DNA of 64,000 bases from Fibrobacter sp. (GCA_017475045.1 JAFVGH010000133.1:1-64000); one strand, 5' to 3'; counted from the stretch's first letter, positions 50,075 to 59,690 are shown. The notes: a model not told the origin generated them from the sequence alone. A program made the numbers and translations.

Positions 50075-52489
50075 TTAATCCTTTACACAACGAACAGGAT
50101 AACCGTATGTTTTGTCCAAATTAGCAGAGGCTATATATCCATAAAACGTGAAGGCTGCACCTTTTACATAGCCATCGTCTTCTGTAGCACTCCATAAATA
50201 CGCATAGTAAAACCCTTCATGACCACTGGCATCATCATATGAATAATCCCCTGACGGTTCTCTAATTCCTCCAGGAAGTAATGTAAAGCCATATTCATCC
50301 GTTGCGTCGGCTCTATGATAATATTCATCATCTTCCCAGCCCGTTTGTGACATGAGCGGGGCGCCGCCTCCTTCGCAGTAATCGTCGGTAACACAGTCAC
50401 TTCCATAGACGAATTTGGTCAACGTTGCCCATTCTGCTATTGTCGGCAAATGCCAACCGCTCGGGCAAGCTTCATTTGCACCAGTCCAGTCATAGAAGCG
50501 CCCCGTTATATTACACTGAGGGTCTTTTTTGTAGCACCAACTCCCTTCATCCGTTTCATAGTTCATGTTTTCCGCCAGCCATGTTTGAGTACCGATGACC
50601 ACCGTCTTGTAGACTTTCTTATCGCGGTCATCCGTCAAATTACCATATGGTATACTCAAATTGAAACGAGCTTCCTTCGGCACATTCCAACTCCATCCCG
50701 AGGGAACAAGGACCCAGCCTTTTGATGTACAATAATACTTGTTGGTCAGTTCCTTACCCAATATAACAGCACCTATATTATCATCACCACAAAGATTTCC
50801 CTGGGTATCGTAATCCTCTTCGGTGGCTTTAGACCATTTCATATTCTTACACACGTAATAATCATTATCTATTGGACTTTTTTCAATAGTTCCCAAACGT
50901 TTCTTAGTACATCCAAGCAAGTTGAGGGAAACATCATACTCATCTGCAGATATCCACGTTCCTTGAAGTTCATCGTACTTGTAATTTTTAGCGGTAAAAG
51001 TTCCCTTTTTGATTTCGCCATCTGTGCCATCCGCCCACTGATACGTATCTTTTTCAAGGTCATTTGCTTCACGCCAACTTTTATTGTCGCAGGTGTAATA
51101 AACAGTCTCGCTAACCCGCTCTACATGGCCCTGCTTCTGCTCCGTGCAGCCCTGCAATTCCAGAAGGCAGCTTTTGCCATCAGCCGGAATCCAAGATTCA
51201 CCTTCATAGACATAACAGGCTTCCTTATTAACGGAGCCGTACTTTACGTCCCCATCGTGCCCATCGGCCCACTGATAGGTGTCCTTTTCTATATCCGATG
51301 CTTCGACCCACGCTCCGTCTTTGCAGATAAAGCGGATTTTCTTACCAGAATTTGCACTAAGCTCGTTATTTATAGCAAGAACATTGCCATACTTATTTTT
51401 TGTACATTCTCCCAAACCATAATTTATATACCAGAAGTTCCGCACATACTTCTCAAACTCAGGAACCTTCCCCAAGTTCCATTTTTCAATATTAGTCCGA
51501 ATCTTGGCAAGGCCACCAGAAATGTCCTGAGCACTTGCCCAGTCGGCAATTTCAGCCTTGTATTTTGCGGACTCAGCTTCGTCCCACTTACCATCCTCCT
51601 CAATATCGGAGGCAAAGGCAGTCAACAACTCCGTAAGGTCTGCCACTTCTTCAAAGTCGTGCTGCATAAGAACGCTTATTGCCAGCAGGGCAGCATTGCC
51701 GTCTCCAGTGCTGAAAATATCAAGGTCTTCGGAACTAGCAAAATCGCCCTTAATTCCAAAGGCCGTTAGAATTTCATTCTTAGCCTTTTCCTTGGCCTCG
51801 TCCATTCTCATATTATCGTGTTTGACAAGGTAGCGAACGCGATAATATTCCAGGTGAGTCAGCAAATTGATATTCACCACCCCACCTTCACGCATCATCA
51901 CGTCGGTCAGCGCATAAAGGGTCAGCGACGCATTGGACTTTTTACCCGTTACTTCATTTCGATAAAAGCCCTCCGCCTGTAGTTCAATGTACTGGCTTAC
52001 CATGGAGCGGGCGTTCAGCGTAAATTTACCGTCGTTTTCCTGAATGGTGGATATAAAGGTGCTACCTGTCTGGTCGAGACTGCGACCACTCTTCAGTTCC
52101 AAGACCGTCACCTTGGAGCCTTTGACAAAAGGTCCCTTCTGAGTCACGCCCTTGATGGTCCTGTCTGTCGGAGTGACCGATGACGAACTAGCGTCATCTC
52201 CGGTTTTATTATCTGCTGCGGCGGAACTGCTGGATCCGGTAATAATCCTCAGGGAATCCACATTCGTCCACTCGCCATCTACACAGATATAGTCCGACTT
52301 AACGTCCTTTACAAAGACCGTGTCGCCCTCGAAGTCATCCGTACAATCCGGCAGTTTTTCGAAGGTCGAAACAATGGCCACCTTCGCATGAGCATCGTCA
52401 CCGCTGGAACTATCACCACCACAGGCGGAAAAAGCAAAAAGAGCAAAAACAGCCAAGCTAAAATAAAGTGAAAATTTCCTAAAAAGCAT
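50075..52489 (-). CDS. Large modular lipoprotein with repeats and C-terminal TIGR02145 domain
   Basis: 804 aa. Signal peptide MLFRKFSLYFSLAVFALFAF with lipobox SAC. Residues ~110-340 form a domain also seen in other Fibrobacter lipoproteins: IKGVTQKGPFVKGSKVTVLE, then NLLTHLEYYRVRYLVKHD. From ~350 a repeat unit of ~95 residues recurs (EKDTYQWADG-DG...LGCT-G-YYVC--W), two full copies and a partial third. The last ~175 residues are the Fib_succ_major domain: DDRDKKVYKTVVIGTQTWLA, ENMNYETDEGSWC, CPSGWHLPTIAEWATL, YGFTLLPGG and YPVRCVKD. It is probably on the outer-membrane surface; ligand unknown. Confidence 0.85.
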   Translation of the reverse strand: MLFRKFSLYFSLAVFALFAFSACGGDSSSGDDAHAKVAIVSTFEKLPDCTDDFEGDTVFVKDVKSDYICVDGEWTNVDSLRIITGSSSSAAADNKTGDDASSSSVTPTDRTIKGVTQKGPFVKGSKVTVLELKSGRSLDQTGSTFISTIQENDGKFTLNARSMVSQYIELQAEGFYRNEVTGKKSNASLTLYALTDVMMREGGVVNINLLTHLEYYRVRYLVKHDNMRMDEAKEKAKNEILTAFGIKGDFASSEDLDIFSTGDGNAALLAISVLMQHDFEEVADLTELLTAFASDIEEDGKWDEAESAKYKAEIADWASAQDISGGLAKIRTNIEKWNLGKVPEFEKYVRNFWYINYGLGECTKNKYGNVLAINNELSANSGKKIRFICKDGAWVEASDIEKDTYQWADGHDGDVKYGSVNKEACYVYEGESWIPADGKSCLLELQGCTEQKQGHVERVSETVYYTCDNKSWREANDLEKDTYQWADGTDGEIKKGTFTAKNYKYDELQGTWISADEYDVSLNLLGCTKKRLGTIEKSPIDNDYYVCKNMKWSKATEEDYDTQGNLCGDDNIGAVILGKELTNKYYCTSKGWVLVPSGWSWNVPKEARFNLSIPYGNLTDDRDKKVYKTVVIGTQTWLAENMNYETDEGSWCYKKDPQCNITGRFYDWTGANEACPSGWHLPTIAEWATLTKFVYGSDCVTDDYCEGGGAPLMSQTGWEDDEYYHRADATDEYGFTLLPGGIREPSGDYSYDDASGHEGFYYAYLWSATEDDGYVKGAAFTFYGYIASANLDKTYGYPVRCVKD

Positions 52490-52626
52490 TCAAAATCCCC
52501 TTCAATTCATTCCGTGCACAAATTTAAAAAATCTTATAAATCCAAGCCCTATACGTCAGCAGAAACAGGTGCGTTATAATAAGGATCAATATCGTGATGA
52601 ACACCTTGAAAACAAAGCATTTTTCT

Positions 52627-52634
52627 ATATTTTT
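52627..52634 (+). promoter_or_regulatory. Putative -10-like box TATATTTT upstream of pheT
   Basis: TTTTTCTATATTTTTCGCCG matches the recurring TAnnTTT pattern with a CGCC after it. It lies 29 bases before the pheT ATG. Confidence 0.4.
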
Positions 52635-52663
52635 CGCCGAAAAATTTAAAAAGGCGTATTAAG

Positions 52664-55099
52664 ATGAAAGTTTCTTTGAATTGGCTCAGACGTCACGTTG
52701 ATCTTCCGGAAAATGCGGAAGAAGTTGCAAAGGCCCTCACCTCCATCGGTCTCGAAGTCGAAGGCACCGAGGAACCGGGCAAGGTCTACGAGAAGCTCGT
52801 GGTGGCGAAGGTCCTCACCTGCGACCCCCACCCGGACAGCGACCACCTGCACATCACCACCGTGAACGACGGCAAGGAAACGCTCCAGGTCGTGTGCGGC
52901 GCCCCGAACGTAGCCGCAGGCCAGACCGTGGTTCTCGCCCCCATTGGCGCTGAACTCCCGCTCCCCGACGGCGGCACGCTCAAGATGAAGAAGTCCAAGA
53001 TCCGCGGCGTGGAAAGTTTCGGCATGATTTGCGCCGAAGACGAAATCGGCCTTTCCGACGACCATGCGGGCATCATGGTTCTCGACGACAGCATTCCGGC
53101 TGGCACCCCGTTCGTGAGCCTCGGCCTCTACGACGTCTGCTTCGAGCTGAACGTGACCCCGAACCGTCCGGACGCCCTGAGCCACCGCGGTGTCGCCCGC
53201 GAACTCGCCGCCAAGTTCGGCCGTCCGCTCAAGCCCCTCGCCTACGAGCTCAAGGAAGATTCCGAAGCCGCCAGTTCTGCCATCAGCCTCGAAGTGGTGA
53301 CCGGTTGCGGCTGCTCCCGCTACGTGGGCCGCGTCATCAAGGACGTGAAGGTCGAAAAGTCCCCCGCCTGGCTCGCGAAGCTCCTCCACGCCGTGGGCAT
53401 GAACAGCATCAACAATGTCGTCGACATCACGAACTTCATCTTGATGGACGTGGGTCAGCCGCTCCACAGCTTTGACATGGACCAGCTGCACGGCAACAAG
53501 ATCAAGGTGCGCCGCGCCGTGAAGGGCGAAAAGATTGAAACCATCGACCACACCGCTCACGAACTGCTGGAAAGCGACCTCGTGATTTGCGACGGCGACC
53601 GTCCGGCCTGCGTTGCCGGCGTGATGGGCGGCGTGGAATCCGAAATCGTCGATGCCACCAAGAACGTGTTCCTCGAGAGCGCCTGGTTCAACCCGACGGT
53701 GGTCCGCAAGCAGGCCAAGCGCCTCTGCATCTCCACCGACTCGAGCTACCGCTTTGAACGCGAAATCGACTTCGCCACCCAGGACGAATACAGCAAGTAC
53801 GCTTGCGCCCTCATCCAGGAAGTCGCGGGTGGCCGCATTCTCAAGGGCAGCGTCGAATACACCGGCGACGACCACAAGAAGGAATGCAACGTGGTCACGC
53901 TCCGCATCGCCCAGGCCGAACGCGTTATCGGCATGAAGCTCGACATGGCCCAGGTCGAAAAGTTCCTCACGGGCATCGCCCTCGAAGTCGTTTCCAAAAC
54001 AGCGGACTCCATCACGTTCAAGATTCCAAGCTTCCGCCCCGACCTGGAACGCGAAGTGGACCTCATCGAAGAAGTCGCCCGCCTCATCGGGTTCGACAAC
54101 ATCCCGTACACGCTGCCGTCCTTCAAGATGCAGCCCAACGAGCTCCCGCCCATTGAAGTCTTGAACCGCAAGATCCGCAAGACCCTCTCCGCCATGGGCC
54201 TGCACGAATGCCTCTCCCTCCGTTTCACGAGCAAGGCACGCACCGAGGCCCTCTTTGGCCCCGAAAGCGACGACCGCCGCAGCAAGCCCGCACTGCTTCT
54301 GAACCCGCTTTCCGAAGAGCTGGGCGCAGTCCCGACCAGCCTCCTCCCCAACCTCCTCAAGAGCGTTGTCGAGAACGAGAAGAACCGTCCGGGTTCCGTG
54401 CGCCTGTTCGAAGTGGCCAAGGGCCAGTTCAAGCGCGACCGCAAGGACGTCCGCGATCCGGGCTTCGACGAATCGAACCTGGTCGCCCTCACCATTGCAG
54501 GCAACTTCGATACAAACCCGCTCAACGACAAGCCCGCCCAGATTGACTTTGCCTCCTTCAAGGGATTCGTGCAGAGCTTCCTCAAGCGCGTCGGCCTCGT
54601 TGTGGAATTCCGCGTGCCGGCCAAGGCAGAAATCTTCCTGCACCCGGGCAAGCAGACCGAAATCCTCGCTGACGGCGTGGTGCTCGGCACCATGGGCGAA
54701 CTCCACCCCTCCGTGATGGCCGCCAATGACATCAGCTACACCACCTACGTGATGGAGCTGGACATGGACAAGATGGAACACGCCACCCACAAGAAGATCG
54801 TGTTCGAAGCCTTCAGCCGCCAGGTGCCTTCTACCCGCGACATCTCGCTGGAAGTGGCAAAGTCCATGACCCACGAAGACATCGTCGCCCGAATCAAGGG
54901 ACTGAACCCGAAGAACCTCGCGAAGATTACCCTCAAGAGCATCTACGAAGGCGACAAGATCGAAGCGGGCAAAAAGAACATGGTCTACAGCCTCACCTAC
55001 CAGGCCATGGACCGCACGCTTACCGACGACGAAGTCAACAAGGCCCACAACAAGCTGCGTGACAAGCTCGTCGCCAACGGCGACATCGTGTTGAGATAG
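52664..55099 (+). CDS. pheT: Phenylalanine-tRNA ligase beta subunit
   Basis: 811 aa, normal length. Domain order is N-terminal MKVSLNWLRRHVDLPENAEEV, tRNA-binding OB fold (~39-148; CDPHPDSDHLHIT, SKIRGVESFGMICAEDEIGLS), B3/B4 editing domain (~195-375; NVVDITNFILMDVGQPLHSFD, CVAGVMGG), B5 (~395-470), catalytic-like core, and C-terminal FDX-ACB domain from ~718 (FSRQVPSTRDISLEVAKSMTHEDIV ... GDIVLR). It pairs with PheS to charge tRNA-Phe and edits mischarged Tyr. pheS is not upstream; the neighbour on that side is a divergent lipoprotein. Codon use is strongly biased. Confidence 0.97.
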   Translation: MKVSLNWLRRHVDLPENAEEVAKALTSIGLEVEGTEEPGKVYEKLVVAKVLTCDPHPDSDHLHITTVNDGKETLQVVCGAPNVAAGQTVVLAPIGAELPLPDGGTLKMKKSKIRGVESFGMICAEDEIGLSDDHAGIMVLDDSIPAGTPFVSLGLYDVCFELNVTPNRPDALSHRGVARELAAKFGRPLKPLAYELKEDSEAASSAISLEVVTGCGCSRYVGRVIKDVKVEKSPAWLAKLLHAVGMNSINNVVDITNFILMDVGQPLHSFDMDQLHGNKIKVRRAVKGEKIETIDHTAHELLESDLVICDGDRPACVAGVMGGVESEIVDATKNVFLESAWFNPTVVRKQAKRLCISTDSSYRFEREIDFATQDEYSKYACALIQEVAGGRILKGSVEYTGDDHKKECNVVTLRIAQAERVIGMKLDMAQVEKFLTGIALEVVSKTADSITFKIPSFRPDLEREVDLIEEVARLIGFDNIPYTLPSFKMQPNELPPIEVLNRKIRKTLSAMGLHECLSLRFTSKARTEALFGPESDDRRSKPALLLNPLSEELGAVPTSLLPNLLKSVVENEKNRPGSVRLFEVAKGQFKRDRKDVRDPGFDESNLVALTIAGNFDTNPLNDKPAQIDFASFKGFVQSFLKRVGLVVEFRVPAKAEIFLHPGKQTEILADGVVLGTMGELHPSVMAANDISYTTYVMELDMDKMEHATHKKIVFEAFSRQVPSTRDISLEVAKSMTHEDIVARIKGLNPKNLAKITLKSIYEGDKIEAGKKNMVYSLTYQAMDRTLTDDEVNKAHNKLRDKLVANGDIVLR

Positions 55100-55136
55100 C
55101 CAGCAAGGCGAGAATTTTTCTAAGTTATTCGGCAAC

Positions 55137-55604
55137 ATGAAGTTTGCCTGTTTAAAATTTTTTCCCTTTGCGATAGCACTCTGTGGGCTTGTGGCCTGTT
55201 CTACTGACCCCGAGCCGGAAGACTTTTCCGCTGAAGAACTCAGGGACATGACCCCCATCATGCAGTTCAAGGGAAACCCCATTCCCGAGGATTGCTATTC
55301 CGAAGAACATGTCACCACCGACGTCACCGAACGCATGAAGCCCGGTGAATATTCGTACTCAGGCCCCTTTTGGCGGATGGAATGCTACTTCTACTATGAA
55401 AAATATCAGGAATTTTACCAGGCCATTGAAGACATGGGCTGGAAATACGATTCAGACGAAGGCAACCAGGGTGATTGTGGTCCTAAACATGAATACACAA
55501 AAACCGTCAACCACCGCAAATTACACCTATACGTGAAAACTTGCGATGGCAGCAACTGGTATGTATCTAAAGACCGCTTCCTATTCCACGTGGAGTATAA
55601 CTGA
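55137..55604 (+). CDS. Small lipoprotein of unknown function
   Basis: 155 aa. Signal peptide MKFACLKFFPFAIALCGLVAC with lipobox (VAC). The mature protein is rich in acidic and aromatic residues (FWRMECYFYYEKYQEFYQAIE) with several Cys (ECYFYY, GDCGP, TCDGSN). TAAGTTAT at 55121-55128, eight bases before the ATG, resembles the window's recurring -10-like box. It starts 37 bases after pheT but probably has its own promoter. No family recognised. Confidence 0.7.
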   Translation: MKFACLKFFPFAIALCGLVACSTDPEPEDFSAEELRDMTPIMQFKGNPIPEDCYSEEHVTTDVTERMKPGEYSYSGPFWRMECYFYYEKYQEFYQAIEDMGWKYDSDEGNQGDCGPKHEYTKTVNHRKLHLYVKTCDGSNWYVSKDRFLFHVEYN

Positions 55605-55636
55605 TTTAAGTCGGCAAATAAGCCGTGCTTCCCGTA

Positions 55637-56215
55637 TCAATAATCTTTAAGACAGCGGACAGAGTACATGTTTCCGCTGTAATCGAATTCCATGGAAAAG
55701 TCGCCCGGAGGTGTCAAATGCCAACCGTAGGCGTCACCGTCTTCGCTGGTGGAGCTCCAGAAATGGGCGGACACTCCTAGTTCCACAAATTCGTCGGTTG
55801 CCTTGCCCGCAGGCACCACATCAAAGCCGTAGCGGTCAGAACCGTCCCACTTGTCCCTTGACTTGAGGCTCACCCAGGCGGCCTCCTTGCCGTCACTGTC
55901 TTCGATGACCGTGCGGAAACGTTTCCATTCGTCGTTTTCCGGCAGGTGCCAACCAGCGGGGCACGCCTGCTTAGCCATCTCGAAATTATAGAGGCGGCCG
56001 TACTTTGCGCAATTTTCTGGATTGTTGTCGTAGCAGGCGCTCCCTTTCACGTTAAACGCAAGGTTTTCGGCCATCCAAACGCGGGTCCCAATAACAACCG
56101 TCCTGTAGGTGTGTCCGTCGCGAGCATCGCGGAATGTTCCCGTCTGCGGAAGGGCAAAAGAAAGCGTCGCCAGAGCAAGGGGCAAGAAAGCAAAATTCTT
56201 CTTCGAAAAAAACAT
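55637..56215 (-). CDS. Small exported protein made of one TIGR02145 domain
   Basis: 192 aa. Signal peptide MFFSKKNFAFLPLALATLSFA, no lipobox, so it is probably secreted or periplasmic. The rest is a single Fib_succ_major domain without a linker: TFRDARDGHTYRTVVIGTRVWMA, ENLAFN, GRLYNFEMA, CPAGWHLPENDEWKRF, YGFDVVPAG, SAHFWSSTSEDGD and YSVRCLKD. The minimal architecture makes it a good test case for the domain. A TATTTTCA box sits four bases before the ATG. It is convergent with the upstream small lipoprotein. Confidence 0.85.
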   Translation of the reverse strand: MFFSKKNFAFLPLALATLSFALPQTGTFRDARDGHTYRTVVIGTRVWMAENLAFNVKGSACYDNNPENCAKYGRLYNFEMAKQACPAGWHLPENDEWKRFRTVIEDSDGKEAAWVSLKSRDKWDGSDRYGFDVVPAGKATDEFVELGVSAHFWSSTSEDGDAYGWHLTPPGDFSMEFDYSGNMYSVRCLKDY

Positions 56216-56250
56216 GGGATGAAAATAGAAAATGCGTAGGTAAAAAGAGA

Positions 56251-56273
56251 CCCCGGATCAAGTCCGGGGTGAC
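56251..56273. repeat. Dispersed CCCCGGATC...GGGGTGAC unit
   Basis: CCCCGGA-TCAAG-TCCGGGG followed by TGACATCC. On the minus strand this is GTCACCCCGGACTTGATCC, the intergenic form of the dispersed family. It could also terminate purB. Confidence 0.6.
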
Positions 56274-56301
56274 ATCCTAGATAATTCGGCTTAGAGGCAA
56301 A

Positions 56302-57744
56302 TTAGACCTTGAGCTCTCCAGCATCAATATTGCTCCAATCCGGAACCTTTTCGATAGCCGGGCGGACTTCTTCGGTCACAAACTTCACGACCTGGCCCGG
56401 AGCGCGGCCCACGAACTTGCGGAGGTCGAGGATTTCCTTGAGCTTGGCTTCAGTAATACCGAGCTTCTGGAACTTCTCGTTCTTCAGCACGCGTTCGAGC
56501 AAGTCATTGTCCTTGCCCTGTTCCTTCACGACCTTGCCCGCTTCCATGGACATCACGCGGATTTCTTCGTGGAGTTCCTGACGGTCGCCGCCGTTCTTGA
56601 CGCCTTCCATGATGATGTTTTCGGTAGCCATGAACGGGAGTTCGGCCATGATACGCTTTTCGATAACCTTCGGATAAACGACGAGGCCGTTAGTGACGTT
56701 CTCGGCGATGATGAGCATGGCATCCATGGCGAGGAAGGCTTCCGGAATAGCGAGGCGCTTGTTGGCGCTATCGTCGAGAGTACGTTCGAACCACTGCGTG
56801 GCCTGCGTGAAGGCGGTGCTGTTCACCTGGGCCATCACGAAACGAGCGAGGGAGCAAATGCGTTCGCTGCGCATCGGGTTACGCTTGTAAGCCATGGCGC
56901 TGGAGCCGATCTGTGTCTTTTCGAAGGGTTCTTCCACTTCCTTGACACCCTGCATGAGGCGCATGTCGGTAGCAAACTTGTGCAGAGACTGAGCGATGGA
57001 GCTGAGCACCTGGTTCACGCGGTTATCCCACTTACGGGTGTAGGTCTGACCGGTGATGGTGAGCACGCGCTTGAAGCCAGCCTTGGCGGTCACGCGGCGG
57101 TCCAGTTCCATAATCTTTTCTTCGTCGCCGTTGAACAGGTCCATGAAGCTAGCCTGCGTACCGGTCGTGCCCTTCACGCCGCGGAACGGAAGCACTTCGA
57201 TGAGGAAGTTCAATTCTTCGAGGTCGATGAGCATGTCCTGGAGCCAGAGGCAAGCGCGCTTACCCACAGTCGTAAGCTGGGCCGCCTGGAAATGCGTGGC
57301 ACCGAGCTGGGCCATGTCCTTGTATTCCATGGCAAACTTGGAAAGCTTGTCCATCACGCGGCAAAGGCGCTTGCGCACGAGAATCATGGCCTGCTGCATC
57401 TGGATAAGGTCGGTGTTGTCACCCACGAAGGCAGACGTTGCACCCAGGTGGATGATGCCCTTGGCCTTCGGGCACTGCACGCCGTAAGCGTAGACGTGGC
57501 TCATCACATCGTGACGGCGACGCTTTTCTTCTTCTTCGGCGACTTCGAAGTTGATGTCCTTTTCGTGGGCCTTCAGTTCGTCCACCTGTTCTTGCGTAAT
57601 GGGGAGGCCGAGTTCCATTTCAGATTCGGCGAGGTAAATCCAGAGCTTGCGCCAAGTCTGGAACTTGTACTGCGGGCTGAAGATGAAACTCATTTCCTTG
57701 CTGGCGTAACGCTTGATAAGCGGGCTTTCGAATTGATCACGCAT
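56302..57744 (-). CDS. purB: Adenylosuccinate lyase
   Basis: Catalyses two fumarate-releasing steps of purine synthesis. 480 aa. The family signature [15 protein letters not shown] (~285-299) is intact; other landmarks are [63 protein letters not shown] and [20 protein letters not shown] precedes the ATG. No other purine gene is in the window. The protein is highly charged with strong codon bias. No oddities were seen. Confidence 0.96.
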   Translation of the reverse strand: MRDQFESPLIKRYASKEMSFIFSPQYKFQTWRKLWIYLAESEMELGLPITQEQVDELKAHEKDINFEVAEEEEKRRRHDVMSHVYAYGVQCPKAKGIIHLGATSAFVGDNTDLIQMQQAMILVRKRLCRVMDKLSKFAMEYKDMAQLGATHFQAAQLTTVGKRACLWLQDMLIDLEELNFLIEVLPFRGVKGTTGTQASFMDLFNGDEEKIMELDRRVTAKAGFKRVLTITGQTYTRKWDNRVNQVLSSIAQSLHKFATDMRLMQGVKEVEEPFEKTQIGSSAMAYKRNPMRSERICSLARFVMAQVNSTAFTQATQWFERTLDDSANKRLAIPEAFLAMDAMLIIAENVTNGLVVYPKVIEKRIMAELPFMATENIIMEGVKNGGDRQELHEEIRVMSMEAGKVVKEQGKDNDLLERVLKNEKFQKLGITEAKLKEILDLRKFVGRAPGQVVKFVTEEVRPAIEKVPDWSNIDAGELKV

Positions 57745-57778
57745 GATTCTATCCTTTGTTTGATTTTAAAACTTGCAT

Positions 57779-59056
57779 TTAAAGTAAGTCCGGATCTATG
57801 GTTGGTTCATAACCGGGCTGAACAAAATCTTCGGGAGCGACCCCGCGACGGCGGGCGGCCTTCTCTTGCTTGATACGCTTGCGCTCAGCGGCCTTGGCCC
57901 TACGGTTCGCAGCGTTAGCCGCCTTTTCGGCGTGGCGTTGGGCACGGGTCTTCCTTTCTTTCAGTTCCGGGAAAACACATTCATCGAACTTGTCCAACAT
58001 TCCTTCGTCAATTTCATCTTCATAGCCTTCGTCAAAGCGGATATCCGCATCAAAGTCGTGGAATCCTTCATCTTCATCGAAGGTTGGAGCGTCGGCAGGG
58101 CATTCCTTCTTCAAAAGCTTCAGCACCTGCTCGAAAGGCTTTTCCAGCGGCACCTTGAACTTCATCTTCTTGCCCGTGGTGGGGTGGATCAGTTCAATCT
58201 TTACCGCCTGCAAGAGCTGGGCCGGCGCAATTTCCAAAACCTTAGCCGCGAACTCCTTCATCAGGGGCGACACGCGATTCAGGCAGCCGTCACGACCGTC
58301 ATAAAGCGGGTCCCCTACCACGGGGTGGCCCATGTAGCGGCTATGTACGCGAATCTGGTGGGTACGTCCCGATTCCAGCTGCAGTTCCAGCAAGGTGGCA
58401 AAGGCAAAGAATTTCTTCGCCACATAATGGGTACGGCTAGGCTTGCCATCCTTCACCACCGCCATCTTCAGGCGGTTCTTGGGGTTCCTGCCGATGGGAG
58501 CGTCGATAGTCCCTTCCAAGTCACGGACATGACCCCACACGAGGGCGTTATAGGTACGGTGGAGCGTCCGAGTTTCAAGTTGGTGGGCCAAGTGCCTGTG
58601 GGCGGCATCGTTCTTTGCCACCACCATAAGCCCCGGCGTATCCTTGTCCAACCTGTGTACAATGCCCGGGCGAAGCGGTCCGTTTACCGCCGAAAGGTTT
58701 TCCTTGAAATGATACAAAAGTCCTGCCGCCAAGGTTCCGTTCTGTACGCCATTGCCCGGGTGCACCACCAGGTTGCGGGGCTTGTTCAGCACTACGATAT
58801 CGTCGTCTTCGTAGACAATGTCCAGCGGAATGTCTTCGGGTTCCAGGGTGCTGGATTCCTTCTCAGGAACTTTCTCCACCACCACAACCATGCCCGCCTC
58901 TACGCGGAAATTCTTGGATGCTGGGGCCCCGCCCACCTTGACTTCGCCGGCGGCAATCAGTTTCTGGATGTCTGTTCGGGACACATTGTCCATGACACCC
59001 ACAAGAAACTTGTCGATACGCTCACCGGAATGCTGCTCTTGGACGATGTAGTTCAT
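57779..59056 (-). CDS. Ribosomal large-subunit pseudouridine synthase (RluD/RluC type) with C-terminal extension
   Basis: Makes pseudouridine in 23S rRNA. N-terminal S4 domain (~1-60; GERIDKFLVGV ... SRTDIQKLIAAGEVKVGG). Catalytic motif HRLDKDTPGL at 134-143 with Asp137, then RTYNALVWG, LLELQLESGRTHQIRVH and HPVVGDPLYDGR. The known fold ends near 325. The last 100 residues are an extension: an acidic stretch (FDEDEGFHDFDADIRFDEGY) then a Lys/Arg/Ala-rich helix (RAQRHAEKAANAANRRAKAA). It sits downstream of lspA on the same strand. S4 plus length point to RluD, but the target base cannot be set by eye. Confidence 0.9.
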   Translation of the reverse strand: MNYIVQEQHSGERIDKFLVGVMDNVSRTDIQKLIAAGEVKVGGAPASKNFRVEAGMVVVVEKVPEKESSTLEPEDIPLDIVYEDDDIVVLNKPRNLVVHPGNGVQNGTLAAGLLYHFKENLSAVNGPLRPGIVHRLDKDTPGLMVVAKNDAAHRHLAHQLETRTLHRTYNALVWGHVRDLEGTIDAPIGRNPKNRLKMAVVKDGKPSRTHYVAKKFFAFATLLELQLESGRTHQIRVHSRYMGHPVVGDPLYDGRDGCLNRVSPLMKEFAAKVLEIAPAQLLQAVKIELIHPTTGKKMKFKVPLEKPFEQVLKLLKKECPADAPTFDEDEGFHDFDADIRFDEGYEDEIDEGMLDKFDECVFPELKERKTRAQRHAEKAANAANRRAKAAERKRIKQEKAARRRGVAPEDFVQPGYEPTIDPDLL

Positions 59057-59068
59057 AAAAAGTACGAG

Positions 59069-59096
59069 GTGTGAAGTGTGAGGTGTGAAATGTGTG
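59069..59096. repeat. Heptanucleotide tandem array, 4 diverged units
   Basis: Units GTGTGAA, GTGTGAG, GTGTGAA, ATGTGTG, between the pseudouridine synthase and lspA. The motif is reprised nearby on the other strand as TTTCACACTCGTC. Confidence 0.6.
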
Positions 59097-59108
59097 GTTT
59101 AATATTTG

Positions 59109-59690
59109 TCATTTCACACTCGTCATTTGTTTTTCAGTCTCTTTTTCAGCCTTAATTTCTTTGTGCACTTTTTTCAAAATCACCGGCGAAAGAACCACGA
59201 TGGCCACGCCCACGGTCACAAAAGAATCTGCCACGTTAAAGGTCGGGAACCGCGTCATGATAAAGTCGGGCAAGTCGCAGTCGATAAAGTCCACCACCAT
59301 AGAGAGCCGCATACGGTCGATAAAGTTTCCAACGGCTCCACCGAGAATCATCACCACGCCCAGTCGGCTCATCCAGTCCCGCTTATCGATAGACCTGTAG
59401 AACCAGAGCAATACGATTGTCGCTACAATAGAGATCAGCAAAAAGAAAAGCCAGGGAGGCAGGAACGGCATCAGGTCTTGAGGGCGGCTACTGAAAGCGG
59501 CACCCTTGTTGAACACCAGCTGGAACCGGATCCATTCCCCAATCACGTTAATCACGTCATGGTTTGGCGCACCGGTCTCGTTGGTAAAGCGCACCAACGC
59601 CCACAATTTGGTCAATTGGTCAGAGACAATGCTAAAAACGATGACGCCCAGGTGGAACTGCCACTTATTCACGATATCAACTAATTTCAA
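59109..59690 (-). CDS. lspA: Lipoprotein signal peptidase (signal peptidase II)
   Basis: Cleaves lipoprotein signal peptides after Cys is lipidated; four membrane helices. 193 aa. Motifs are SDQLTK, FNKGAAFS, ILGGAVGNFIDR, VVDFID and FNVADSF with the catalytic Asp residues. The start is TTG, overlapping the squalene synthase stop as TTGA; a GTG six codons later is the alternative. The window's many lipoproteins depend on this enzyme. The C-terminal tail is Lys/Glu-rich. Confidence 0.94.
   Translation of the reverse strand: MKLVDIVNKWQFHLGVIVFSIVSDQLTKLWALVRFTNETGAPNHDVINVIGEWIRFQLVFNKGAAFSSRPQDLMPFLPPWLFFLLISIVATIVLLWFYRSIDKRDWMSRLGVVMILGGAVGNFIDRMRLSMVVDFIDCDLPDFIMTRFPTFNVADSFVTVGVAIVVLSPVILKKVHKEIKAEKETEKQMTSVK

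Noticed and set aside
52646-55282. An 878-codon open frame antisense to pheT
   Set aside because: It is the mirror of a strongly codon-biased gene, has low-complexity His/Val/Glu-rich translation and no family motif, while the plus strand encodes full-length PheT.
56569-59074. Long frames antisense to purB and the pseudouridine synthase
   Set aside because: Shadow frames; the minus strand carries clear catalytic signatures for both genes.
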